Assembly: GCF_002443255.2 (NCBI RefSeq)
Contig: NW_019211454.1
Coordinates: forward strand, 63,666,179-63,730,178
From: Varroa destructor
Taxonomy: Eukaryota; Arthropoda; Arachnida; Mesostigmata; Varroidae
Direction: 5' to 3'
Length of the DNA stretch: 64,000 bases
Within the stretch, counting starts at the first letter, position 1; every line of letters starts with the position of its first letter. The notes beneath the pieces were generated by a model that made no database searches, had not been told where the DNA came from, and saw only the letters and a list, made by a program, of their open reading frames with translations. Positions 1 through 10,165 of the stretch are shown piece after piece. The translations under genes were made by a program, and so were the position numbers.

Positions 1-2900
1 CGCGAACACGAAAGTCCAGCAGTAATGAAGTTGTTTCCTTCGAATGATGATGGGATATCGAATTCAATGTTCGCGTTAGGAAATCAATCGAATGTAAAAC
101 GGAGCGTTGTTATGTGCGTTCGTAGATGTAACCTCAAAAAACAGAATACCTTTTGGCCATCTGGACTTTGTTTATATGAGAGTCTTAGAATGTTTGCGCA
201 TATACATTTGCTCTATCGATCGTGTTTTTATAATCAGACATCGATCTCTGTCACAGTTATTTTTGTAATATATTTATTTGCTGAATATGATTTCGTTTCT
301 GGCCGTTTGCGTTTTGGAAGTCTAGCTAATGCATGCGTCACCAGCGTCGTGCGTATATCAACGGACAGAGGTGTAGAAAATTAAACTCTGCGTGTTAATT
401 TGCATAAACTTTTGTTTTTTTTTCTTATAACAATATGCGTAAGCGAATGCACGTTTATATGGAGTATCTGCATTTAACCGTCGCTATGGTCCTCAAATTG
501 AAGCCTGTGTAGAAGTTTTTGGCGTATTTAATGCGTGCGAGCTTCGCAATCATTATTCCAAGACTCGATGCAATTTCAATTTAGACTACTAATCAGCCAT
601 GATCTATATTTATTAGGATCCTATAATACCACTAAAGGCTTCTTCTAAAAGTCTTCGATTAAATGGCCTAAAATAATATTCTACCGTATGGTGAAGTATA
701 ATGTCACATGACAATGGAGAACCTGGATTGTCGGAAAGGTGTTGAATTTATCAGATACTTACAGCACTTTAAGATGATACAAGCGAAAAGTCTGAAGTAC
801 TCGTGCGTGGAAATTAAATTGACGCTGGTCTCCTTCCATAGCATGCAAAACAGGATGTCACAATTATGCTCTATGATATTACCTAAAACACCGATCATGA
901 TTGTAGAAGAGCGAATCGTACCGCTAAAGAAAATTGTACGGAGTTTCTCAATTAGCTATTATTACAAATTGTATCAAAAATACTTTTTCCGGTATTTTTT
1001 TCCATGCGTTGTCCCGGCACTTGCATTTTCATATCTCATACAGCCTTGCTTATTGACTTCGACGATTGCTCCATATAACTAACTGCAGGAGTTCGTCGTA
1101 ATGTTTTTGGTCAGTTTATTGGAATTATGGGCCAGGTTATTAAAACCGTCTCTATTATCAATACACCTCATCATACTCGTTACGATTTTGTTTCAGCCAG
1201 TGGCTTGTGCTAACTTCCTCACAAAAGCTTATCTGATAAGCCAACGATTCCTATGATTTTTTGATGAGGCTCTGAAATCAGTTTCAGTAGACCATTGACA
1301 TTTGCATATAGAGCTTGTCGCGCGCGAACTAGACAAATGGTTAACAGTCCATCAAACAATAGGCGTCTTTAGGTCATCAGCTCTAACGAATCCCTTCCAA
1401 GCCTACCCACATGGCTGTTAATTTTCAGCATCGACTGTGATAAGCTATAAGTATTTTTATTCAATGATAGGAAAATTAGTATGTCAAGAGTGACCTTCTC
1501 AGGACTTGTTCATACGGAACTGTTGGCTTACTAGCTCTTCGAGCAAGTTTTAGATAGATCGTCGTCTGTCGTTCCGTTACAACTTTTGGCCATTTTCTTT
1601 AGAAAGTGATCTTTGTTTAGTGTCGTACACTGGATACACTGGGAATATGGATAGTTCTGCTTCAAAAAATAAGATTTCATATCGTCCTCGTGCAGCGTAC
1701 ATGGAAAATTTTAGGTTATTGTTTTGCTTTCAATTTTAAAATCGCAAACGATGTGGGTAATATTTTTTCTTAGTTGTGCGATTTTTAATACGAGAGGCAT
1801 GGCCAGGTCGTTTTAATTTCCCTACGACTGCTACCGATACGGTTCGTTTAACGCTTGTTTTCACGGTTTTTCAAGGAAAAATGACTTAGACCATAGATCA
1901 CATTCTAATAGGTCTTACCTAGGCAGTTGGACAACCAGCGTATAAATACAGATGGTCACAGAACCACCTTGGGCTAACGTGGGATAAGGCAGCTATAGAT
2001 GGAGTGTCATTAAAAAAAATTTAGTGTCAGGTCTGGATTCGCTGAGAACTTGGGAACCTAATCTTCTTGCGGCTAGCAGAAACGAAATGAAATTTCAAAC
2101 TACAGGAAGTGTTTATTGATTTTAAGTATGATATTAAATACTGCCTATGTAAAACTTTCTCTTCGATCCAGCTTAACTTTTTTTTTTTCTATTCAATTTA
2201 AGGAAGCGCACAAGGATTTCGTAGATCATCGTACCATTTCTTAAATATTTTTGTTGTATAAATGATTGCCTAAAGCGTGGACGAACATAACAAGATTGCC
2301 TAATGGAAATGTACGCGTGCTCATAGCAAAGTGTCTTTATCTGAAAATTTTCTGTCTGAACAGGCTTATTAGTAGAAACATTGGTGCCAGGCTTTTTAAT
2401 TATATATTAATGCTCCGCTAATTACGACAAATGGAGTGCTGTCTCAGAGATAATCACAGGTAGACCCAAGATACGAAGCTAGCATGGGGGGATTGTGGTC
2501 CAGTTGTCATGGGGTTCGATGGTGCTAGTCTACTGGCCATTTTTAAATTAGCCTCTTATTTATTCTCTGCTATCAACAGGCACCTGTGCAATTTACAAGT
2601 AAATTTTGCTAGTGGTCAGTGCACCGATTTGTTCCCTACGAAAATTATACGGTGTCCTCCCACTGAACATTTTCCTTTGGCTCACTGTCAACCTATTTTA
2701 CAAGGTTAAACAGAGCGTTCAACTATTGCGTCATTAGTATTAAGACCTGCTCCGGCCTACTTTTTATTACTGGAAACCACATCACACTACCACTGTGGGC
2801 CCTGCGGAAGCCTCGTTATCGCCGACAGGTCATCAGGGGCCCAGTCAGAATTAATTACGATGTTCGACAAACTCTCTGTAGTGTCGACTAATGTGGAGTA
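1..2900. other. AT-rich sequence without a supported gene
   Basis: Only short frames with unlikely composition. A minus-strand donor-like CTAG|GTAAGA at about 1918 and the TATA motif at 1941 are the only signals seen. Confidence 0.5.
1941..1948 (+). promoter_or_regulatory. TATA-box consensus without an assigned gene
   Basis: TATAAATA matches the animal TATA consensus, but no supported exon follows. Confidence 0.15.
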
Positions 2901-3098
2901 AGATCCGTGTACGGATCTGAGGTAGCGTTCCAAATCTGTTTGATAAAGGCCAGTTCCGTTGTGTGTTAATTAGACTAATTTCTGTATCTCAGCGCAGTTC
3001 GTTCGATCTTAGCAACATAATAACCTTGTGTTGCTAAGGGGGTGTGATTCGCGCACCTGGGCGTATTATTCGATACGCCCACCTGGGCACTCGGTGCC
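2901..3098. repeat. Cluster of five inverted repeats
   Basis: Arms are at 2901-2908/2911-2918 (8 bp), 2968-2973/2975-2980 (6 bp), 3011-3020/3026-3035 (10 bp, one G-T), 3058-3066/3073-3081 (9 bp) and 3086-3090/3094-3098 (5 bp). A direct repeat CACCTGGGC at 3054-3062 and 3080-3088 brackets the fourth hairpin and carries the E-box CACCTG twice. Confidence 0.5.
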
Positions 3099-4503
3099 AG
3101 CCATAAAATTACAGAAGTAGCCGACTGCAGCATGTGAGTGGTCTAATACTGCATTCGAAGTTTGGTAGACGCCGTATGGTTTCTGCCTGGTTTATTCGGC
3201 TACCCGAGCCAAAGATGCTTGACTTAGCGGTCCGCTTGCGGCGCTATCTTCTTTCCTTCAAGGAGAGGCAGTCACCTGCACAGCATTCTTCTCGCCAGCG
3301 CGGCCACCTCGTCTAATCGTATGGAACTAACTCATTTCGACTCACCCGTTCTAAGCATAACGTACCTTTGCGATAACAGCGACTGCGCAATTTTGCGGAT
3401 CTTCGTTGCTCCTAGGCAAAACGGAACGAGCTATCTGCAGGCCAAAAATTTTCCCATCGCAGTCGAAACTAGTAGCAACAAACAACTCCAATATAGAAAA
3501 AGAGGCGTTCCAAGACACTGTGCTACCATATGAGAAGAGTTTTCAGTCGAATGCTATATGACATATAAAAAAATTGTGCGGATTATCTGAATATGGACGT
3601 TGTACGTGCACGGTACGTTTACCATTGTTTTCAATAAGCTGACAGTGGCGCACGACATACCCGACGGGTGATCTCAGCTGACCTTAGGCGTGATTTAATC
3701 TAATAAACTATAACGAACGGACGTTTTGAGCAAACGTGTAGTTCAAGCTCGCAGTCAGTCTTGCCTAGATTATTAGCAAGGAATGGGGGCTGCGCTTTGT
3801 ACAAAAGACGAGAAGGCCGCGTGCGTGGATTCACAATGTGGGTATGTTAAAATTATAAACAATGGAATAGATCATTTGGATCCGTGTCTATATACATATA
3901 TATTATTCTATATCACTAAATAATTGAAATAAAGGACCTATCGAAACGATTGATTATTATACAGTTAGTCGCCACTATTGGGAAACTAGTTCTTTGTATC
4001 GTTAATAGAGTAAACTTTACAGGTATGTCAAAAGCGTCTTTGCAAATAGTCCAACAAAAGATCGATTGTGTATTTAATTAAAGCGGTCGTTAATATTAAC
4101 TACAATGGCAATGCCGGTATAGATGAGCACAAGCCCTTCGCGGTGTTTGTCAAATACAAAAACAAAACGGTCGTGTGTATGAAATTTATAGTCACACCTA
4201 AGAAAGTGTTTTCGGTCTGTTGCGGATACTATTTAATTACAATCGCCCTACCCACTTTAATCCGTATCTGTATATCAATATTTTTCCAAACAAAATTATC
4301 AATATACCACCTCATTCGATCGTCTAAACATGCACATTCGGACCTGCACGCATCATGCTAAGACTTGACCAATGCCACCGGCCATACATACTTCAATTCT
4401 GATAAGTTACCATTGCATTTGTATCATAACTGTACACCAGAGAGGGCTGTCTCAAGAGTCGCTGTGCAGCGTGTTTTGTGACTGACGAAAATTCGACGAT
4501 CCG

Positions 4504-4545
4504 GTATAGCTAGCTATACGCGCAGCGCGTTCGCCTAAGCGCTTA
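4504..4545. repeat. Perfect 16-bp palindrome plus 10-bp palindrome
   Basis: GTATAGCTAGCTATAC at 4504-4519 is a perfect palindrome. TAAGCGCTTA at 4536-4545 is another, with GC-rich CGCGCAGCGCG between them. Confidence 0.6.
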
Positions 4546-5712
4546 CGCCGCGAGACTTTTATCGCCGTAACTGTTGCTCTCATTATAGCGTTGAACAGTA
4601 AACAATGCAACCGGTGATAAACGTTCAATAGAAATGATCTGCTCAGCGCTGACTAGAAAGGTCGGAACCAAAATCCAGAATCTGAGCTAGCGTTATAGTA
4701 GTTAACAGACGACAGAGTTGCGGTCGTCTATTGTTCCGTTCACAACTTCTTTTCAAGCGAAGAGAACCAAATGAGTTGTTTGTTACTGGATGTACTTGTT
4801 GCTTGAACTTGTGTGGTGTTTGCTTGAAACTCCTTCAGCCTTTCGGATTAGGGTACGGTGGACGAAAGGGTGACACGTCGGCTTCCGGCGCGCAAAGAGT
4901 GGCCCTGAACAAATACAGAAATTTATGCAAACCACGATATAGTTAGCTTCAGAATTTAACACTAAAACGCTATATTGTTTGCACACTTAATCTTATAGTT
5001 TGCTAGGTTTTATCGTAGTACTTTGTAAATACTTGTATATAGTGTATGGGCTACGATATATTTGTTTTAACCACGTTATTGTGGGCCGGACTCGAGCAAG
5101 AGAATGAATCGTAACATCGTTCTATTAGAGTTTCGATGAAAGGAGGTACTAAATAATAAATAAACTTGCCTTTTATGATTTGTTCCTTAGTAGTTAAACC
5201 CAAGCTCATAGCACACAATCAGGCTTATTATATAATTCTGTCTACATGGATTGTAGAATAGACGATGACCGATGCGTCCGTTAATCTAATAGACACTAGC
5301 GCATCTATAAGATTAATAGATAATAACAGTATCTCGTTAGAACAATCACGGCTGAAGACAAAGAAAAAACTGAAGAGCTGAAAATAGAAGTTGAATCGGC
5401 GTACCTTGCCCCCGCTTACACAAATATTTGCGTATAAGTTTAAGACACGATTATAACGCTTCGAAGAGGGGCGGCCCCTTGTACTCTAAACAACGCCATA
5501 ACAATTTCCCCTAATGATATCTTTATCTGATCCACGATATAATATTGAACGTTCCTTTAATAACAATATTAATTATTGTGGTGCGACGCTATTGAGGACG
5601 TATGAATGACCACATCCTAATCAGTCTGATACAATCACTGAATGTAGCATATATGCAGCATTGATGACAACAATATATTCTTGTATACCATAGAAATAAG
5701 TTCTGTCCGAGT

Positions 5713-5740
5713 GCTAAACATATAGAGCTAAACATATAGA
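5713..5740. repeat. 14-bp tandem duplication
   Basis: GCTAAACATATAGA occurs twice head to tail, upstream of the first recognised Pgd exon. Confidence 0.8.
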
Positions 5741-5958
5741 GTCAGTATTAGATCCATACTCACGTGCTTTGTTTTTGTTAGACAAATGACGTACATTTTT
5801 TTGTGATCTCATGCAGAAATTAAAATGAGACTGCTTAAACGAGCAACGGATTCAGTTATCGCTGAAGATCCGATTGAGCGTATTTCATACATGAGTGTAC
5901 ATATATATGCTAGCTCGTCACACATATTATAGTTTTAACTGCTGTTTTTATCGTACAG

Positions 5959-6179
5959 CGGAGATATTGCCCTGATCGGTCTGGCTGTAATGGGGCAAAA
6001 CCTTATCCTGAACATGAACGATCATGGGTTTACGGTTGTTGCATTTAACCGTACCGTAGCGAAGGTAGATGAGTTTCTTGCTAATGAAGCAAAAGGAACA
6101 AAGGTAATTGGAGCTTGCAGTCTTGAGGATATGGTCAGCAAATTGAAGAAACCCAAAAGAGTCATGCTCCTGGTCAAAG
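5959..6179 (+). CDS. Pgd: Pgd coding exon A (N-terminal Rossmann fold)
   Basis: The acceptor AG is at 5957-5958 after a T-rich tract, and the donor is AAAG|GTAGGT. The first base completes a codon begun in an unseen upstream exon, and the exon ends in phase 1. It encodes [20 protein letters not shown] and the following Rossmann strands, including the AFNRT segment that in this family contacts the NADP phosphate. Confidence 0.96.
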
Positions 6180-9100
6180 GTAGGTTTTACATTTACCCGT
6201 GTTATCATTTTTGCTAGTTGTATTACCGTAGAGTACTCGAGTGAATGGCCTGTCTCAGTTTTTGAAGGGCTTTAGTATTGAAGTAAATGAATTGGAGGCG
6301 AAGCTGCATTATCCAAAACAATGTTTGCATCTTTGCTTCGACCAGGATACCCAGAAAGACAATGTGCTTTCGTACAACATAGATATGAAATGAAGGAGAA
6401 CACATTACTTTTCCTGAAATGCTTTCATCTTGTATAGATCATTTTCAGAACGATGCGCTTGATTAACAGCAAACTGAATCTATTTTTAGCTGGATCAGCT
6501 GTGGATGATTTCATTCAGAAGCTTATCCCGTTGTTGGAACGGGGCGACATCATTATTGATGGTGGAAACTCGCAATACAATGATACGGAGCGTCGAGTGA
6601 AGGAATGCCAGAAGAAAGGAATCCTGTTTGTGGGCTCCGGCGTTTCAGGTGGCGAGGAGGGCGCTCGCTTCGGCCCATCACTGATGCCTGGCGGACATAA
6701 AGACGCCTGGCCCCATATCAAGCCTATTTTCCAAAGCGTTGCCGCTAAAGTACGTATGAAACCAAATCAGAATACATCATATTAGACAAGTCCTTTATTG
6801 TCCATAAGCAAATAAGTTTTTACATGTAACGAACAACTTTAGCTCTGCTTACTTACTTAGGCTCGATGAAAACAGCTAGGTCAACTCTTTGAAAAGAAGT
6901 ATATGCTCGGCCACGTTGTGGACCATCAGTTAATTGAACATTATTATACTTGTGACTTGTACAGGTGAGTGATTCGAAAAAAGCCGACCTGTTGGATCCG
7001 TGCTGCGATTGGGTTGGTGACGGAGGTTCGGGCCACTACGTAAAAATGGTCCACAATGGCATCGAATATGGAGATATGCAGCTTATCTGTGAAGCTTATC
7101 AGATAATGAAGCAGGCACTTGGTGATTATAATAAATAAATTATTGCAACTATTTTACTACTGCTATAGGAATTTTCAACCGTGTTCTCACATTGAACCTT
7201 AGATCATGAGTGGCTAGGCTGTTATTTAGAAGCTGACTTCCTATGTGTGCCTATCGATTTGGAGAGCGTATTAACAAGCTTGATTAATGGAAACTTTACT
7301 CCACTCAATCGCCGTTGTCGCTGCTTGTATTTTTGTGTCGACTTTAATTTCCGCCTTTAATCCCAGATATGACTCCTGATGAAATAGCTGACGTTTTTGA
7401 AGAATGGAATAAAGGAGAGCTCGATTCATTCCTTATCGAGATTACCAGTAAAATCCTTCGCTACAAGGACGAAAAAGGAGAACCGCTTGTTGAGAAAATT
7501 CGCGATACGGCTGGCCAGAAAGGCACAGGGAAATGGACCGCAATTGCTGGACTCGATAAAGGAATTCCCGTTACCCTCATTGGTACGCATTTACCTGCAC
7601 GGTTTGGTAGACTGTAAAGCGATTAACGATCAACTGTCGGCCATCTCGATGACTGTCAACATTGTAGATCGCTTAGTAAAGTATATAAGTGGTAAGGTAA
7701 TGAACCCCGCCAGCTCCGAGTTACTGGGAAAATCAGTTTACCGAAAAGGCTAAGCATAACTAATCACTGGCCGATTAAACAAATTCAAATGACCATTGGC
7801 TGTTTGGCGTAATGTGTGTTCCGGCTGATCTGTGTTCAACGAGACGGCCCTCGATTGCCGTTGACGATTTTCCAACGCAGTGGGGAACAGCAGCCATGTT
7901 CACGAAGACAGTTTTACATGTACAGAAAGATCAATGGAGACTTTAGTTTTTATACGAAAATTTGTTAACACACAAGCAGCGCAGTTTACATTGGCTGGAG
8001 AAAGTTAATTAGTTAAATATACGTAAAGATAAGTTGCAATAACTAAATAGAAGATATTGGGATACTGCATTGCCATACAATTTAGGCCAAACTATCACCT
8101 ACTTAGAAAGCTAGGCCCTTTTGAAATGTTCACAGTTTTCTTCATTGTTGCTCGTTTCATTTTTATGCTTGAACAGCTGAGTCCGTATTTGCGCGCTGTT
8201 TGTCGTCATTGAAGAGTGAGCGCTTTGAGGCGTCCCAATTGTTGCGTGGACCCGCTACGACTACTTACGAGGGCGATCGAACTGCGTTCATTGAGAACAT
8301 TCGAAAGGCACTGTATGCGTCGAAAATTGTTTCTTATGCACAAGGTTTTATGCTTTTCCGCGAAGCAGCTAAAATTTATGGATGGTCGCTTAACTATGGC
8401 GGAATCGCTCTCATGTGGCGCGGCGGATGCATCATTCGCAGGTACGCGAACCGAGAACTAAATTGCAAAAGAGTAATTTATCTCTCATGGTGTACATCAA
8501 TTACTATATAAAACAGAAATTAAGATTCTAGCCAATTAATTTTTACGTTGCCGTACGAGTTCCAACTATCGTGGTCGCAGCGTGAACGGGTCGGTTTAGG
8601 CTATGATATGGATACTCTGCCCGAAGGATAACACAGTTGCCCGATGCCTTAAGTAACTTTAACAATGTGTACTGTATTATTCACACAGTCGTTTCCTAGA
8701 AGATATCAAAAAGGCCTTCGACAAGAACTCTGAGCTGACGAACCTTCTGCTGGATAACTTCTTTACCGAAGCCATTCATCGCTGCCAATCGTCGTGGCGT
8801 ACGGTCGTAGCTACCGCAGTTCAGCTTGGCATTCCAACACCTTGTTTCTCGACAGCGTTGGCCTTTTATGACGGCTTCCGTTCGGCGCGTGTATCAGCTA
8901 ACTTAATTCAAGTAAGAATATTAACGCGAACGTCAACTAATAATGGTCAACTTTTTTGCAGGCTGTTTGTCGTAGCGTTTTGAAGATGAGGGTACCAATT
9001 GCCACCGGAGTTGCTCAGAGAAACTCGAACGACTAGCCTTTTGGAGACTGTTACATTTTTGGGACCCTTAGCCTTGAATTTAGTTCGCTAGAATATTTTA

Positions 9101-9690
9101 CGAACGACACGCTAACGAGTTCGCATTTGTCAAGCTGGCTACGCACGGTTACCATTAGTTACTTGCGGCTTAAGGAAGAAACATTTTAGAGGGGAGTTTC
9201 TAAATTGGATCTGTAATCGCGATCAGTACCGGGTTATGATGAATAATGAAAGAACTATATATTCCTACTTTTCACAGAGCACCCCGTATATAACTCTTAA
9301 TATTTCTCAGCAGCCTTATCATATTGTGTCTCATAGAAGTGATGTGAGAAAAAATCGCAGACAGAACATTAGTGCCGAAAACGTGAAACATGAAAAGAAT
9401 AGGTAGCGAAGGAACTTATCTGCCACTAGATATCACGGCTTCGATTACTATGGAAGCACGTAGAAGCTTGCAAGTATTAAATAATACTTTTGTGGAAAGC
9501 GTCGATATGACTTACCAAAACGGACGCCTCTAGTACCTTGGCCTAAAACTCTTTTAAAATCTGAATACAGGCCCAACGGGACTTCTTTGGAGCTCACACC
9601 TATGAGCTGGAGAACGCTCCAGGTAAATTCGTACATACGAATTGGACAGGAACCGGTGGGAACGTTTCATCGTCGACGTATAACGCTTAA
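5959..9690 (+). CDS. Pgd: 6-phosphogluconate dehydrogenase, decarboxylating (seven coding exons)
   Basis: Catalyses NADP-dependent oxidative decarboxylation of 6-phosphogluconate to ribulose 5-phosphate in the cytosolic pentose phosphate pathway. Coding exons are 5959-6179, 6490-6749, 6965-7121, 7367-7582, 8177-8441, 8689-8911 and 9571-9690, all with GT-AG introns and matching phases, giving 486 residues after the first codon break; animal enzymes have about 483. Visible landmarks in order: the nucleotide-binding loop GLAVMGQNL, the [11 protein letters not shown] segment, the catalytic Lys and Glu in [14 protein letters not shown], the family signature [12 protein letters not shown], and the C-terminal tail [12 protein letters not shown], whose Arg and His reach the partner subunit's active site in this family. 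The exon after 6749 has about six more residues than the human protein. The first coding exon (start Met plus a few residues, ending in phase 2) was not found upstream. Confidence 0.97.
6490..6749 (+). CDS. Pgd: Pgd coding exon B
   Basis: The acceptor is TTTTTAG at 6488-6489 and the donor is AAA|GTACGT. It enters in phase 1 and leaves in phase 0. It encodes DIIIDGGNS and [20 protein letters not shown], substrate and coenzyme contacts that are near-invariant in the family. Confidence 0.96.
6965..7121 (+). CDS. Pgd: Pgd coding exon C (catalytic Lys/Glu)
   Basis: The acceptor is ACAG at 6961-6964 and the donor is CTTG|GTGATT. It leaves in phase 1. It holds [13 protein letters not shown] and [14 protein letters not shown], with the general base Lys and the proton-donor Glu. 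A lysine-rich stretch of about six extra residues precedes PCCDWVG relative to the human enzyme. Confidence 0.95.
7367..7582 (+). CDS. Pgd: Pgd coding exon D (family signature)
   Basis: The acceptor is TCCCAG at 7365-7366 and the donor is ATTG|GTACGC. It enters and leaves in phase 1. It begins in the helical C-terminal domain ([17 protein letters not shown]) and includes the family signature [13 protein letters not shown]. Confidence 0.95.
7611..7691 (+). CDS. Possible symmetric cassette segment inside Pgd intron
   Basis: An 81-base open segment begins after TTTGGTAG (AG at 7609-7610) and ends at AGTG|GTAAGG. Both boundaries are phase 1, matching exons D and E, so inclusion would insert 27 codons in frame (it reads [18 protein letters not shown] and on). 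The upstream intron would be only 28 bases, below the usual spliceosomal minimum, which argues against simple inclusion. Confidence 0.15.
8177..8441 (+). CDS. Pgd: Pgd coding exon E
   Basis: The acceptor is GAACAG at 8175-8176 and the donor is CGCAG|GTACGC. It enters in phase 1 and leaves in phase 2. It encodes [28 protein letters not shown] and [17 protein letters not shown], conserved in animal enzymes. The exon D/E junction codon reads Ala where most animal enzymes have Gly (TLI-Gly-Glu). Confidence 0.95.
8689..8911 (+). CDS. Pgd: Pgd coding exon F
   Basis: The acceptor is ACACAG at 8687-8688 and the donor is CAA|GTAAGA. It enters in phase 2 and leaves in phase 0. It encodes LLLDNFF, the SSWR segment, [17 protein letters not shown] and the start of the C-terminal tail. 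Confidence 0.95.
8962..9036 (+). CDS. Possible alternative terminal exon of Pgd
   Basis: A 50-base candidate intron (8912-8961) starts at the exon F donor, has a CTAAT branch-like motif and ends CTTTTTTGCAG. The following 75 bases continue in phase 0 for 24 codons to TAG (9034-9036), starting [10 protein letters not shown]. Use of this exon would replace the conserved [12 protein letters not shown] tail. No similarity to known 6PGD tails is seen, so this is a splice-site-based inference. Confidence 0.25.
   Translation, partial: AVCRSVLKMRVPIATGVAQRNSND
9571..9690 (+). CDS. Pgd: Pgd terminal coding exon G
   Basis: The acceptor AATACAG ends at 9570 and the TAA stop is at 9688-9690. It encodes [20 protein letters not shown] and the Ser-rich terminus VSSSTYNA. 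The Arg and His of the first motif belong to the tail that crosses into the other subunit's active site. Confidence 0.95.
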   Translation, partial: AQRDFFGAHTYELENAPGKFVHTNWTGTGGNVSSSTYNA

Positions 9691-10159
9691 GCATACACAT
9701 CGACTACCCTATGCGCAATCTGTGTAGAATCCGTTCCTAAACTGATTTAATCTCTGGGGCGTTGTTGTGTTTGACAGAAAAAAAAAAACACTTTTGAAAG
9801 GACAAGCGCAGCTCCCGTAGAGATCAGTAACTGTTACAGTGAACGGACAAAGAAAGAACATTGAAAAAAAAAAGAACTAAGTATAGGATTTTCAAGAAAA
9901 AAAAGAGGCGCGAAACACTCGTCGACGATCTGTATGATTAGATTTTACTTGTTTCTTTTAGCCATTTAAGGAATGACAAATCTATGACTGGACCCATTGC
10001 ACCAAAAAAAGGTCAATGATTACCGGACTGTATCAACACTATTAGTCTGTATATACCGGCATTTTACTAGTGAATAATTATTCGAGAATAGAAAACGATC
10101 GACGTGACCCGTGCCTTAAATCTCAATGGTCGTGATGCTCAAAATGTCATCTAAAGACA

Positions 10160-10165
10160 AATAAA
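10160..10165 (+). terminator. Candidate Pgd poly(A) signal
   Basis: AATAAA lies about 470 bases downstream of the Pgd stop and is followed within 40 bases by T-rich sequence. It is a clear canonical hexamer in the 3' flank, but cleavage is not demonstrated. Confidence 0.35.

Larger units (their letters stand above)
3099..5958. other. Upstream flank or first intron of Pgd
   Basis: Must contain, or be followed upstream by, the missing first coding exon of Pgd, because the first recognised exon begins mid-codon. No ATG-bearing phase 2 exon with a convincing donor was found. A 97-codon frame at 4068-4361 is not supported. Confidence 0.5.

Noticed and set aside
130..148. 17-base match between about 132 and 19551 (AACCTCAAAAAACAGAA)
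   Set aside because: A-rich and isolated; a 17-base chance match in 64 kb is not remarkable.
4068..4361. 97-codon frame
   Set aside because: AT-rich composition, no splice sites, no motif.
9448..9636. Minus-strand frame with donor-like GTAAGT
   Set aside because: It lies antisense to the last Pgd exon, which is certain.
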